From: Amanita rubescens
Lineage: Eukaryota; Basidiomycota; Agaricomycetes; Agaricales; Amanitaceae
Direction: 5' to 3'
Length of the DNA stretch: 64,000 bases
Assembly (NCBI GenBank): GCA_015039365.1
Contig: WION01000097.1
Location: forward strand, 62,001-126,000
A program made the translations under genes and the position numbers. The notes below the pieces were generated by a model. The model had not been told where the DNA came from and did not search any database. It was given only the letters and a program-made list of their open reading frames with translations. Shown one piece after another: positions 40,575 to 52,278 of this stretch. How positions within the stretch are numbered: the first letter of the stretch is position 1; every line of letters starts with the position of its first letter.

Positions 40575-42124
40575 CCATGGTGCCAAAAATACCGCGTCAG
40601 TTCCGGTAGTTTCAGCTTTGAGTAGCTAACTCTGTTGAATGATTTTGTCTGCGTCTTCTTTGTTCCAGAAACATGCAAATCCTGTTCCACGGGATCGCTC
40701 AGTTGCGGGGTCCATCGTAATCCGCACGTATCGAAGGAGACCGAAGATATGGAATCTATATGCTTTTGAGCTGAATTAGAAACCGTAGGGAAAGGCGCTT
40801 ACAGAATCCGCAATTCATCCTCAGTGGCATCATATGGTATATTCCTGATGAAGAGTGTCGTCCCGACATCGGTCTGTGGAAGTTGAGGTTTAATCTTCGT
40901 CTCGCTCGTCTTCGCTTTGATCTGAGCTGGTCTCGTCGTTACTTTCATCACCGGACGCTTCCTGATCGTGAGCACCCCATCCACTTTCTTCCTCGCCTTC
41001 CTCATATTGGCATTCGCAGTCTGAGCTAGAGTTGTCTGCGTTGCCTTCCTCGCTTTCGCTCTCCATCTTTGCCTTTTCCTCTTCCCATCTATCCTTACTC
41101 AATGCCCAGTCGACTGCGGCCACGCGTTCGCTCCTCCGGTATCGGTTTCCCTCTCTTCCTCCTCTTTGTCTTCCACGTCGCTCTCTTCGCGTTTCATCGT
41201 CGACTCCCGCTCCTTCTGCACAGCGAACTTCCGCTCCGCCCTCCTCTCTTTCATCTTTTTTTTGTTTGCTCTTCACGAGCTCCACAGCTGCACCCGCGCG
41301 CGCGACGGTGCCATTTATCCTTTCCATTGCCTCCTCAGAGTCCTTCCGCCGTTTTTTGAGCGTTACGGAGAGAAGACTGCGTGAAGTTTGTTCACGGCAT
41401 CGAGTGCTAAAGCTGGGGTAGAGAATACGGCGTGCGCTGCACGCGGTTTTATGCAAGATGGTCGGGCGAAAACACCGCGGATCGCACCTGAGGAAGAATC
41501 CTGGATTCCATCATCACCCGACACAGGCCATTCAAGTTTCTCTGCGCCTTTGTGTTTACGAATCTTCTTCCATAGTGATTTGGGGGTCAATAGAAGAAGG
41601 GAGACCGGAGACGATGATGGTACAAATGGCCAGAAGATCTTGGGGATTGTTGGCTCGCGATTGTTATCGCTGTTTCTTCTGCGGAGGCTCTTTCTGGTCA
41701 GGATCCATTTTCTCTTTTTTAGTTTTCGCCTATCATCAAAATTCAATAGAATACCGTGTGAAGATTATCATGCATCTTCTGCTCAGCCCACTGTATCCGC
41801 AGTTTCCGTCCAACAAGTGTTAACCCTTCCTTTGGGATCTGGTCGAACGCAGCCTGTGCATCTTCACGGATGGCGAAAGAGGCGTATCCTACACCCTTGG
41901 ACATGCCAGTTCCCGACTCACGAACCACGAAAGCGTTGCGCCGGGTTCAATTTCGGAGAAGAGAGTTTGTAGGTCTGTCGAAGACGCATTGTATGGCAGG
42001 TTAGATACAAAGAATGTTGATCTAGGTGCTTTATTATTTTTTGCCACGTCAAGTAGATAATTGAGAAATACCCATGGTACTCTGAGGCAACTTCCCCGTC
42101 GTCGTTGCGCTCTTTGCGTTTCAT
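40575..42124 (-). pseudogene. Decayed copy of NOP4/RBM28 (nucleolar multi-RRM protein)
   Basis: The start MKRKERNDDGEVASE at 42124 is followed by an intron and RRM1: STFFVSNLPYNASSTDLQ, then GMSKGVGYASFAIREDAQAA and GRKLRIQWAEQK. Next come KLWKKIRKHKGAEKLEWPV, SLLSVTLKKRRKDSEEAMER, a long acidic Glu/Ser/Asp segment, and a later RRM with GTTLFIRNIPYDATEDELRI and TERSRGTGFACFWNKEDADK. This domain order matches Nop4/RBM28, needed for 60S ribosome assembly. Decay is visible as a one-base frameshift in RRM1 near 41940 (between FSEIEP and NAFVVRE), a second frame change near 41375, and TAG at 40626-40628 where related proteins continue LLKAETTGT. The C-terminal third is missing. A functional copy must exist elsewhere if this reading is right. 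Confidence 0.75.
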
Positions 42125-42185
42125 GGTTTTGTTATTTTGGTTTATTTGTATTTTAGCGCTTAGCATGGGACGAACTTGACTCTAT

Positions 42186-43234
42186 ATGTCCTCCACCGCC
42201 GAGCAAGTTCTCCTTTCCAGGAAGCTGAAACTGGGCCGCGTGCGCACGTCTTTTTTCACTCTGGCTTACGGTAAATCTCACGATGAATTCAAGGGAAAAA
42301 AGGAATTAAATCTGAGCAAATATGATCCTCATATCCCAGACGTCGTAACGCCGTTACCACGCGTACCACAGGCCCTCCCCGTCAACCCCGAAGTCCTCAA
42401 GGCTCTGAACGGCATCGAAACTACGCCTTTTGAACATTCTTTCTTGTCCCGTATTCATGGAGTCATACCCGCCGACATTCCAGGCTTGATCGCGTCCGAC
42501 TGGCAGACTAGGACACCTTGGATGAATCTTATGAGCGATATTAGGGAGCACTATAGTTATGCGCAGTAAGAATATGTTTTTCAATACATGAACTTGATTT
42601 ATTCACAATTTTAGCCCTGATCGCGAACAACCAACCGAGGCCTGCGGTGAAATCCGATACACCATTCTCCAGGAAGAGCATTTGGATCAAGTTCGTGACC
42701 TCTTGGAAAGCACTTTTTGGTTGGGAATTAACAGTAAGAAACAACTAGTTCATCCACAACCAGCGTCGTTGATGCCTGGACAGTCCGTGACTCGTTTGAC
42801 TCGTTCCCGGATCGGTGTACTATTGTGGCCACATATAAGAAGATGGTTGTAGGAGTTGCCATTCTGAGCTCTCCGCAAGAGACCTACATCACATATCTCG
42901 CCGTAAAGGTAGGTTGGGATAATTCCCGTATCGCTAGGTGGGTGTCGACTTGCAAGGATGACTATTACTCTACTTATTTGCAATACTAGAGCAATGCTTT
43001 ACCACCTTATCGCAATGAACCCTGGAAAAGACATAACCTTGCATGTTTCGACCAACAATACGGCTATGGTAGGTTACGATGTTAACTATGGATTTAACTT
43101 ACAATCTGGTTCAGTTACTGTATAATCTTTTTGGATTTAAGGCAGAAGAATTTGTTGCAGGATTTTATGAGGATTATCTGAATGAACAGAGTCGCGCATC
43201 AAAAAACGCGTTCAAACTTCGTCTTCGACAATAG
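42186..43234 (+). CDS. GNAT acetyltransferase of the KAT14/CSRP2BP family
   Basis: The start is at 42186 (MSSTAEQVLLSRKLKLG). Introns at 42566-42614 and about 42731-42780, one near 42945-42990, and one at about 43070-43115 all have canonical ends. The product is roughly 270 residues. The catalytic GNAT fold includes RCTIVATYKKMVVGVAIL, ETYITYLAV and VGWDNSRIARAMLYHLIA in the acetyl-CoA-binding region, where the usual Q/RxxGxG/A is not perfect. It ends LLYNLFGFKAEEFVAGFYED and KNAFKLRLRQ, which closely follows the C-terminus of CSRP2BP/KAT14, a histone acetyltransferase of the ATAC complex. The animal N-terminal zinc region is absent. Its start is 62 bp from that of the divergent NOP4 copy. 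Confidence 0.8.
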
Positions 43235-43810
43235 CAGGATACTGAAAAGAAATTGACGGCAATCGTAATCTCGTCCAACAGCTTCAGACATACGTGAAGA
43301 CGTGTAGAAAGTACTACATGACCCATCTGTTCGATATATACAGCTTCACGTCCTCAAACTTGAAACGAGGCATGCTGCTTTTTTACGTTCGTCAGGAAAT
43401 GTTTGTCTTTTTCGCCAGGGTGACAGCTGGGATCTGAGAGCTCAAAGAAGTGCTTTTCCAGGAAGCTTAAAGTTCTATGAATCTTTCGCCACATTGCACG
43501 GCATTTGCCAATAGTTCGGAAAGAAACGCCGAATGGCCATATCCAACGTTTTGCTTATCGTTCTGATTAAAGAGGTTCCTGCTGCCAAGTGAATCTGAGT
43601 CATCGCGTTATTCTCGCTCGCTTCGAGCGGTACATAACACGTTTCGAGCTTTGAAGAACTGCGTCGCCACAATCACCACCATGTTTCCATCCCAGCCTTG
43701 TGACTGCGTTGATGCCAAAGCTAACCAATGACGATACGCTACGACCAATATTCGCAAAACCTACATGCCGCGGAGTGACCATTTTCAATCTTTTTAGAAT
43801 TAGGTCAGAA
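43235..43810. other. Convergent intergenic region, no gene seen
   Basis: 576 bp between the ends of two convergent genes, with no recognisable feature. Confidence 0.35.
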
Positions 43811-44917
43811 TCATGTGTTTTCAACATAATGAAAACGAACCCATTCGCGAAGCAAGCCGAGAATTAACGCCAAGTTTCCAAGATCCTCGCCCAATGGGAG
43901 AGAAGGCAAACGAGAAACAGTGCCACCACGACCATTCTTATGCCTGTTGTATATGAAGAAGAGCCACTCGTGACCCGTTGTAATGCAGCCTCTGAAAGTT
44001 TGATGCCTGGAACAGTCATAAGCGGGTATAGGTTGAGGAAAAGGTCTGCTTACCCTAATTCTTGTGCTCTAACAGCAACTGCTATGGCAGCTTGAGGCAA
44101 AGCGGTGAGAAGAACGGTGCCGTCAGGCTTTGCTTCGTAGATGTTACAGGACACAGTTTCGCAAATGTCTTTGTTTAGAAAAGCTAGTGGGGCCGACTCA
44201 ACAACCATATCTAAGGAGGTTTAGACATGAGACCACCTCTGCAACTCAAACAACACACCTCTAACTTTCGGTGGAGCAATAACCACCAGATAATCAACGA
44301 TCCCCCCATGAGAGCGCATATTTGACTCCAAAACCGTATTTCCAACGCGAAATTCAGGTGCGATTACAATGCCAGATTCTTCTGTGTCAAGATTCCAGGC
44401 AATATGAAATAGTAATTCGTTAACGATCAGCCGACAGCCTGCTTCATTCTAGTGCCGGTTGAGAATGATGCAACGAAACAACGAGAGCACTGAAAGATTA
44501 CACAGACCTCGGTCGATACAAAGCGTAGAACATTTCCGAGTCTTTTCTTCGTATCTGCTAAAGTTACCGCGCCAGGGGTCGTCTGTTCGCCACATGCCCG
44601 AGCATCGTCTTGACCAGTGGGGGTCCATTTCATTGGAAGTACATTTATGTGCGCGTTGGCTAGAGAGGTCACAGAGACTTCGGAGAACGGGAGATGCTTT
44701 CTCTGGTTATAATATCAAGGCAGCGAGCGGGATAGGAACACACCTCCGTTTTCTCCAACTTGCGGATAACATTTTTGACCGACTCGATGACTGACAGCCC
44801 ATCTTCATCATCTTCGTCAAGGTCACCTAGGAGACTCTTTAAGAGTGATACGATATCGTTCGTTTCTTCGGAAGTCAGGTCGGACAATTTGCGCTTTGCC
44901 CGCTTCGTAAATGACAT
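43811..44917 (-). CDS. Candidate PD-(D/E)XK nuclease-fold protein
   Basis: The start is at 44917 (MSFTKRAKRKLSDLTSEETN) with a charged helical N-terminus. Later exons read NEAGCRLIVNELLFHIAW, then GIVDYLVVIAPPKV, then NIYEAKPDGTVLLTALPQAA and GCITTGHEWLFFIYNR. It ends LGLLREWVRFHYVENT at 43811. Introns of 45-60 nt are needed around 44730, 44450, 44230 and 44010. The order of a helix with Glu, a strand with Asp, a strand with Glu-Ala-Lys and a helix with Gln is that of the restriction-endonuclease-like fold. Such domains occur in Crinkler-type and transposon-linked proteins of basidiomycetes. The fold assignment is inference from motif order. Confidence 0.55.
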
Positions 44918-45145
44918 TGCAATAAAGCAATTACATAAGTATATGTCCTTATCCAGGCATGGGTCCCCCCATCAAGAGGATTGTTGGCTCGTAGCCGTTT
45001 TTATTCCTTTTGCTCCCGTTTTGCTCCGGACCCCGAGGCCTGAACGGAAGTAAAACGTGAAATACGGTCCCAAAATATTACAACTATACATAGTCAGATC
45101 ATTTGAAGTATAAACGAAAATGACATGTAAGAATGTTTATGACAA

Positions 45146-46585
45146 TCAATAATATGCGGGCGGCGGCTCATCCGACAACCCTTGCGCCCAATCTGACGAG
45201 AGCTGCATCCGTAGATTCTCGATTCGGGTGTTAAGCTGACGTATCTGCTCGCGCATGACCTCCATTCCACGCTCCGTTCCCCGTCTTCTCACGTCAATTG
45301 ATGACGATGAACCGTGACTGGGCTCGCTGTGCTGCATCTCGGACTCTTGCCTTGTCGAAAGATTTTGTATCTCCTGTTGCGCAGATTGTAGATGCTGATT
45401 GATCTCCATTTGGCGCGCGACTCGGAGTTCATCTCGGCCCTTTTCGTTGGGCACATGTGATGATGGCTGGAATTGTAGAAAAGGCACTAGTGCTCCGGGT
45501 CTGCCAGTCGAATCAAACGAACGTGAGTGGATCATGCCAGGTTGGTTGGGTAGAATTCCCCAGGATAGCCCAAGATTTTCATTATAAATATAATTTTGCT
45601 GCGGAAGTTCGGTGGAATTGCTGATCGTAACGTCATTGGGATTGCATGAGGTGGCAATGGTGGGTTCGATGACCCCATTCCGTTTCTTCCTCGAACGTCG
45701 GAATCTGAGCACCAGCACCACGACTAACATAACGAGTCCAAGGCCCCCGACCGCACATCCGATGATAACCCTCAACCCGCTAATGGGTGATGAATCGCGG
45801 ATTTCTGGAGAACTGGTGACATGGTCAATCGCACTAGTGGATGAAGATCCTGTTAAAGTGGACGAGGTCGTATTGTCGGCAACATCTGCTCTAGGTGATA
45901 TTAGAATCGCAGACGGACGGCGCGATGATTGAATGGTCATACGTGTAAATGGCGTAGTCAAAGATGGCACAGCTATTCCCGTATTTCGTCAAGATTACCA
46001 ATTCATGCTGAGAGTTGTCTAAACCGGTAGCATTGAACACGGGAGCATCATACTGTATAATGCCTACGCCACCAGCCGCGTGAAAGAAAGAGCCCATGTA
46101 ATTACCATCGAGGGTAAAATTGCATGCTGTATCGGTTGAGTTTACGGGCAGCAGTGGCTCAACAGCTTCCCACACGTTGAGAAGGATGAAAAATACCCAG
46201 ATTGAAATACCTGTAGAGAGTTTACGCGAGAAGTATTGGTGAATCATTGAAAGCCACGAAAGGATTAGACACTACTAGGGGTAATGAGAGAAATTTTCTA
46301 ACCTGTGAAAGAGATTGTAATATTCGTGTCAGCAGATGCTGTACCCGTCCACGTTTTGTCAAAGGCAAAGGATGGGCTTGGTGCCATAACAGAACTGTCA
46401 GCGGAAACGCGGCTGCTCGGATAATACCAAGAGTCTCCAATGGGCTGGTAGAGAGGTATTTGACCCGTTCTAGAGTCACCATAAGTATCATCTATGCTGA
46501 AGTTGACAAGGTGTGCCGCTGTTGTGGAAACGAGGAAGAGAGTGAGCAAGTCAAGGCCCGAGGCTCGTCTGACCCACATAGGCAT
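45146..46585 (-). CDS. Single-pass membrane protein with long cytoplasmic coiled coil (paralogue A)
   Basis: The start is at 46585 (MPMWVRRASGLDLLTLFLVS), with a hydrophobic signal region. The extracellular part has NFSIDDTYGDSRTGQIPLYQ, an exon with ACNFTLDGNYMGSFFHAAG and SQHELVILTKYGNSCAIFD, plus many N-glycosylation sites. After a Ser/Thr-rich stalk comes a membrane span, IIGCAVGGLGLVMLVVVLVL, then RFRRSRKKR and a cytoplasmic coiled coil (MREQIRQLNTRIENLRMQL). It ends in WAQGLSDEPPPAYY. The family is expanded in Agaricomycetes and unnamed; the final PPxY could bind a WW domain. About four exons. The next gene of the pair is at 47859. Confidence 0.75.
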
Positions 46586-47858
46586 GTATCGTAGTGGAAG
46601 TTCTAATCCCTGAGGCCCACTCACGGGTGCTGCCGTGACTCGGGCTCTGCGGGCCTCTCCTTGGGTGTTTACGTTGAGATTCTACGTTTAGTGCAACATG
46701 CGACGCTTCTAACCGAACGTAATTCTTCATATACTTATCAACACTGCAAGTATAATTAGCATCAGACGACAGGTATTATTGCCAGGAGCCCTACATGCTT
46801 TGCTGAAAAACCCAGGGTGACAACCCTTCACGACAGTTATGGCTGAAAATAATCTCCCCGCAGGAAGCAATTGCACTCATTGACAAAGCTAGCAAATCAT
46901 ATCTCCTTCCCTCCTAGGATTCTATCCCCTCTTCATCTACGGGAAGAATCCGCCACCCCGTCTTGCACTAAATTCCACCCCGGATGCCGCCAAACGTCTG
47001 TAGTCGTAACCCGACCCTTAAGACGGCCTCCGTTCTGCGGTGCAAAAAGTATATGTGGTACATGAGCAGGGAAGCTTACTCAAGTAGCCTCGAGGTTGTC
47101 GGCAAATCACCTTCGCTTCCCAGGTCAGTTTTTCTGCTTCCGCTTTGACTACTGTCAAGATCTAATAGGTCATCGCGTGAAGTATACACATCATTCCGAG
47201 TCAAAAGTTGCGTTTTTTCGTTCACCATCTTGCCAAGTGTCTCTTCACCGCCCGTGTCCATGTCAAGGATTTGAACTTTATTGATGCACGTTACCTCCTG
47301 ATGAGCTTCTCCGCTGAATTTATGCCATCTCACATCGCAGATGCAGTGAGGTGCTGCGGCTCTGCGATTGCATAACGTCAAATAATCACATTCTCACTGA
47401 TAAGTGTTGGACTGTTGGAAAAACCGATGCACCAGGGATTGGCTGGTCTTCTACCAGCCATAGTAGCATTGTTTCATGTCGTACATTGGCCCCTTGTTGA
47501 TATACAACAGGTTGCGGATCAGTATGTGGAAGAACGCCAGTAGGCGGCCACGTGTGTGACATGTGACATAAGTCACATGATCCTCTCAACTAGCGAAACA
47601 TGGAGGCTGAACTGTGAAACTGAATAGCTGCAATCGATAGCCTACACAAACGCATGGATCCACCAATGAGTTGCTTTAGGGAGGCAAGTGCCAAATTCCA
47701 ATCCGTTTTTTCGTTGTCGCTCGCTACTGACATCCCCATCCACTCAGATAAACCGTGGCGGCGAATTAAGGGAGAACTGTATGTCGTATACAAACATCCA
47801 GGGTTCGAGACACTTGTACCAAAGAACAACGAAATGAAAGAATGACACCTGAAATGGC
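46586..47858. other. Intergenic between the two membrane paralogues
   Basis: A minus-strand open frame at 47076-47381 (LQILDMDTGGEETLGKMVNE-like, acidic) could be an exon but cannot be tied to a gene. Nothing else is seen. Confidence 0.35.
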
Positions 47859-49180
47859 TCAATAATATTCAGGCGGTGGCTCATTGGACAACCCTTGTGC
47901 CCAATTTGACGAGCGCTCCATCTCCAACTGTTCGATTTGGGCCCAAAGCTGACGCATCTGCTCGCGCATGGCATCCAACTCTTCTTCCGTTTCTGTAACC
48001 TCAGCACTTGGAAACGGCAAGTCAGGCCTACTAACTCGCAGCGAGTCCTGCCTCCTCGTAAGATTGTGTATCTTCCGGTGCGCGACCTGGAGACGCTGAT
48101 CTATCTCCCTTTGACGCTCGGCACGGAATTCATCTCGACTCTTCGTGATTGGTGTATGCTGATTCTGGTATTCTTGCCGAACAGGCACCAGCTGCGTCGG
48201 GAACTCACAGGGTAGGCGGGCATTACTCATCGCGACATCGTCACTGTTACTATGTGGTGGCTGGGTGAAGGCAATGGGAGGCACGATGAGCTGCTTCCTC
48301 CCCCGGTGTCGGAAGAGTAGGGTTACCAACGCCAAGGTCGACGCAACGCCAACGAGAGAACCGATGATGGTCCCCAACTTGCTATTCAATGACAAACGAT
48401 GAACTTCCGCAGATCCTCGGGTATTGGTGCTACTAGCGCCAGTCACAACGGTTACACTGGCAGATGAAGAAGTTGGGGTTGATGATGATGGTGAATTCAA
48501 GGTCGTATTATCGGGGATCTCAACCCTTGAATGACATTAGAAATGCAAGCAATCGGAGCATGACGGAATAGGCGTACGTATAAATGGCATAGTCAAAGGT
48601 GATATAGCTCGCGTTCGAGTTTGGGTTCGCTGAAATCACCAATTCGTGTGGAGAGTTCTGTAAATTGGTAACACTGAACACGGAAGCATTGTATTGCAGC
48701 GCGTTTGTGCTCGCATTAGGCTGGTGAGAAAAAGTACCCATGTCATTGCCGTCGAGGGTAAAATTGCACTGTGCAGTGGCCAGAAATGATGTCCCATTGT
48801 TCACATTATTGGCAAGGATGAAGAATACCCAGATAGAAACACCTGTAAAGAGAGTAATGCAAATAAGGGAGAGTGCAGGCAAAGCAGAGATAAAATTTAG
48901 AACCCTGAAAATACAATGTAATATTCGCGGTAGCACCGGGCTCCGCATCGTATATTACGGTTGACCATGTTCCATTATAGGCCAAGGATACATTTGGCTG
49001 AATTGAGCAGTTGATTTCACTGCAGTTCGCGCTGACGGGTACATCTCCAAGGCTCGCGATCCCCCTGTAGACTTCGACCAAGCCCCCTGTAGGGTCACCA
49101 AAATAGTCGTCGACAGTGACGTTGAAAAGGAGCGCGTTGGTTGCGCAGACGAGGAGGAGCGGTGTGATCAAGCTGAGCAT
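47859..49180 (-). CDS. Single-pass membrane protein with long cytoplasmic coiled coil (paralogue B)
   Basis: The start is at 49180 with a clear signal peptide, MLSLITPLLLVCATNA. The lumenal part has VTVDDYFGDPTGGLVEVYRG and CNFTLDGNDMGTFSHQP, with many N-x-T/S sites. The exon after the stalk has the membrane span TIIGSLVGVASTLALVTLLF, then RHRGRK and the coiled coil MREQMRQLWAQIEQLEMERS. It ends WAQGLSNEPPPEYY. Intron positions and domain order match paralogue A, 1.3 kb away on the same strand, so the two are a tandem duplication. The final PPEYY is a candidate PPxY ligand. Confidence 0.78.
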
Positions 49181-49921
49181 AGCACTACTGCTTCGCGTGA
49201 ATTATGGTGGTTATGTGCAACGCAATTTTCGAACATTGCCACAACTATAATTGGCTGACGAGAAGGCAACGCGTCGCGACGGCTACCTGAGACACCAAGT
49301 TTGATAATAGAATAGCGGTGGGATTAGGGCCGACAAGACCGGAAAATGATATCTCATTCCCATACTGTATGTGTACAACAACATGAACAACGCTGTTATT
49401 GCGCGTTTTGTACACGTCAGCAAATCCTGGTTTTGATCGGAGTGCACCGCTTTCTTGAAGCTCGATGTAACACTCCAGAGGTCCAAGGGAAGACTCCGCA
49501 AAGCTCTGGAGCAACTACTCACTCCCACAAGCACTACCCATTGGTTTGGGATGATACATTTGATAGCCGTGTATTGTTTTCCTCTAAGAAAAAGTATTAT
49601 ATATAGCAATTGCAAATTTAACAAAGTCTGTATTACTAGTCCGTCACTGCTCACCTCACGTTCACCGTCGGTTTCGTAACCAGCCGTGTCTTGAAATATT
49701 TGGTGGCTAAACCCGCTCGTGCCATTGGAAGATTAAAGGTCCGTCGGCGCAGGATATCATCATCATCGCTCGAAGAGCGGGGTGCGTCGGAAGATTAGAG
49801 CTTGCTGGTAGCAACCTGCAAATAATGTGAGAACGTACCTCGAGGTCTTCAGTGTTGGTGTCAGAGTCTTCCACTGCGAATCGCGGTCTCGGCAGCCATG
49901 CATTCGGTTTCTTCTTGGCGA
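49181..49921. other. Intergenic, no gene seen
   Basis: Promoter side of paralogue B and unassigned sequence. No convincing coding region. Confidence 0.35.
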
Positions 49922-50133
49922 CTAGGCATCCGGCGAATCCCCATCCACACCCTCACCATCTCCCAACCCATCCGGACTGGGCGTTCTGACTCGCCTCCCG
50001 GCTGCGTTCCTTTTCAGCTGTGCGCTGGCGAATAAGATCCGCCAAATGGGATCGTATGCATCTAAATGCTCCTGGGGCGAGGGTGAGGAAGGGAACGCGC
50101 AACACTCACCTGCGCTCGTTGTGTTTTCGACAT
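49922..50133 (-). CDS. Possible 57-residue two-exon protein
   Basis: Exon 1 (50133-50110, MSKTQRAQ) and exon 2 (50071-49922, EHLDAYDPIWRILFASAQLK then an acidic Gly/Asp tail) are joined by a 38-nt intron with GTGAGT and CCCCAG ends. The join is in frame. The intron is very short and no family is known, so the call is tentative. Confidence 0.35.
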
Positions 50134-50642
50134 GACTAAGTCCATTACCTCCGCATTTTAAGCCTAAAATAGAACTGGGCAGACTTGACGTCAACTCACT
50201 AATAATATGGCTTTTTTAACGGATTTCCCAACACCAGCATTAAACATTTGCTTAATTTTGGGTGTTGTGCAACTTTAGGCTGACTGCCGCTGCCGCAATT
50301 CGTTGTTCCATGGCACGCTAATGGCAGTTCGTCACGGGTAAGTATTACTATATTAAGGCCAAGTATAGGCGTGATGTGACAGGAGTGTCAATGACCCCAG
50401 ACACTATGTAGGCCCTCAAAGACCTGCTCTGTACAGAAACGCCGTCTAGTATCTGCACTAATTATTCCCTTTCTCCGTCCTGGTACGTCTTCAATGGCTT
50501 CAACTGAACAAGAGGGCGGGCGTGATTATAAGTTAGAGCTTTGACCGCTTTAGTGTGGCCATTTACGCTTTGGTAACGGACACTCAAAGCCTGGCGTAAC
50601 TGAGAGCACTTTGACCTCGACGGTAAGCATGTCCCCCACTGG
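50134..50642. other. Intergenic, promoter side of the F-box gene
   Basis: No recognisable feature. Confidence 0.35.
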
Positions 50643-52037
50643 ATGATCACTCAAAACAATCCCACATACGCTCAATTTCCAGTCAACATGCTCGCATCTC
50701 GCGCGCCCGTCTTGTTCCCTCCAGAGATTCTCGACGAAATAATTGATCTCCTTGACGAGACATCGACATTACTCTCCTTCGGCCTCGTTTGCAGACGAAC
50801 CCTTGTCAAAAGCCGTTGTTGTCTATTCTCCACCCTCGAGTTCACCAAGAACAAGAGTTTCGACCAGTTTTTGCACCTTGCCGGTGCGCCCTGGACCAGC
50901 TTTACGTCCGCCGTCGAAGAGATTCACCTCCTGGACTTATTCCATTATCGTTATCCCTACCGCGATGATATAGACCCGACACAGGTGGCATCAAACCTCC
51001 GTAACGTCAAGTCACTAAGCATATTGTTACATTCGAACTGGAAAATTGGATGGCGTCTCGTACCGCTCCCTGTTCTGGATGTTATCTTCCAATTGGACAT
51101 TCACGATCTGCAGCTGGATGGCATCGGTTTGTGGAAGACGGAAGACATCGTGATGCTGTTCAGCCGGCTTCCACCTTCTGTGAAAACCCTTGCCCTCCGG
51201 AAAATGCGATCCCACGAAATGCCCGACCTCTCGCGCCATTTATCTATATTTCGTCGCCCTTTACAGTTCAGAATGTTCGACAACGTCTCCCTCGCGCTTT
51301 TCAAAGATGTATTGGATCCCTTGGTTAACCCGTCCCTCGACGTTTCCGTGCAGGCCTTCCATATTCGACCCCCCGCTCTCCCGGCTGCCGAGGCCTGCAA
51401 TCCCTTGACCTGGAGATTTTTACATCACGTTGGCCATTGCATCGAGCAGCTTTTGATCACCTTTGATAAGCCGAGTACCTTTGCCTCGCTCGGTAAGCAT
51501 ACTTTTGTGTCGAGTATCTAACATCTTAGTGCGTAAATTTCAACAGATGAATCACTAGGATATTTAGAAGCAACTCAAGTTACCCAATGTACCAACGTTC
51601 GGATGGTATACATTGGATTTACCGGATATGCCTTCACAACACCAAAGTTACCATTACTCGTATCGGCCATGTGGAAGATGCTGTCCGCTCTGCCCTCGCC
51701 GGGAGCTCTACAGGAATTTCGGTTCAAGCTCAGACCCTTTAAGAATTTGTTAGAGCAGCAATTATCCTCATTGGGATTTCTCGAATCTCCGAATCTCCTT
51801 CATCAAGTTCGGCGCATGTTTCCGAATTTGAAGATGATCAAGATTATATTGGGCGTTTATGAACCAGAAGAATCTGAACCATTTTTGGAAGCATTACGTC
51901 GGTTGAATGATTTGAGAGTATTGGAAGAAAATGGCATCCTGAAACTCGTGGTAGTAGATTTGAATGAGCATGTTGCATGTCGTTCTATTGTAGAGGGTTG
52001 CAGTGTTGACAGGGAACTGCCAGCACGAGATTATTAG
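50643..52037 (+). CDS. F-box protein
   Basis: The start is at 50643 or, in frame, 50691 (MLASRAPVLF). The F-box is near the N-terminus: LFPPEILDEIIDLLDE, then LLSFGLVCRRTLVKSRCCLF, the usual Pro-Glu-Ile/Leu-Ile-x-x-Leu and later Leu-Val-Cys-Arg pattern that binds Skp1. The rest is leucine-rich without clear repeats, typical of the expanded Agaricomycete F-box family. One canonical intron lies at about 51493-51546. The product is about 440 residues and ends CSVDRELPARDY. It would be the substrate receptor of an SCF ubiquitin ligase; target unknown. Its end is convergent with TSR3. Confidence 0.82.
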
Positions 52038-52094
52038 ATAGGGGGAAACCTTCAGTTATGTATTAGCAGTGGTATATACCTTATGGACTTGAAT

Positions 52095-52250
52095 ATCGCA
52101 TTCCTTGAAGATTTGGACATCCGTACGATACCGCTCGAGGGTTCAGATTGATATACCGTTTCAATCCAAAGGTCTGGATGTCCCGAGAGGTGTGTTCCGA
52201 GCTTGGACAAAACGTTGAAGTTCTGGGATGTAAGCGGGTTGAGCGTATCC
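52095..52250 (+). pseudogene. Scrambled fragment of a TUP1 paralogue
   Basis: TTCCTTGAAGATTTGGACAT matches TUP1 near 30358 almost exactly. CGAGGGTTCAGATTG and TTTCAATCCAAAGGTC then match 30405-30445. A skip leads to GAGAGGTGTGTTCCGA (30488-30503 in TUP1), followed without spacer by AGCTTGGACAAAACGTTGAA then GTTCTGGGATGTAAG (31295-31327 in TUP1). Pieces up to 800 bp apart in the gene are thus joined, both exon and intron. No reading frame survives. It sits between two convergent genes, 29 bp from the TSR3 stop. Confidence 0.85.
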
Positions 52251-52278
52251 GACAGATTAGCAACATGATTTCAAAGCT

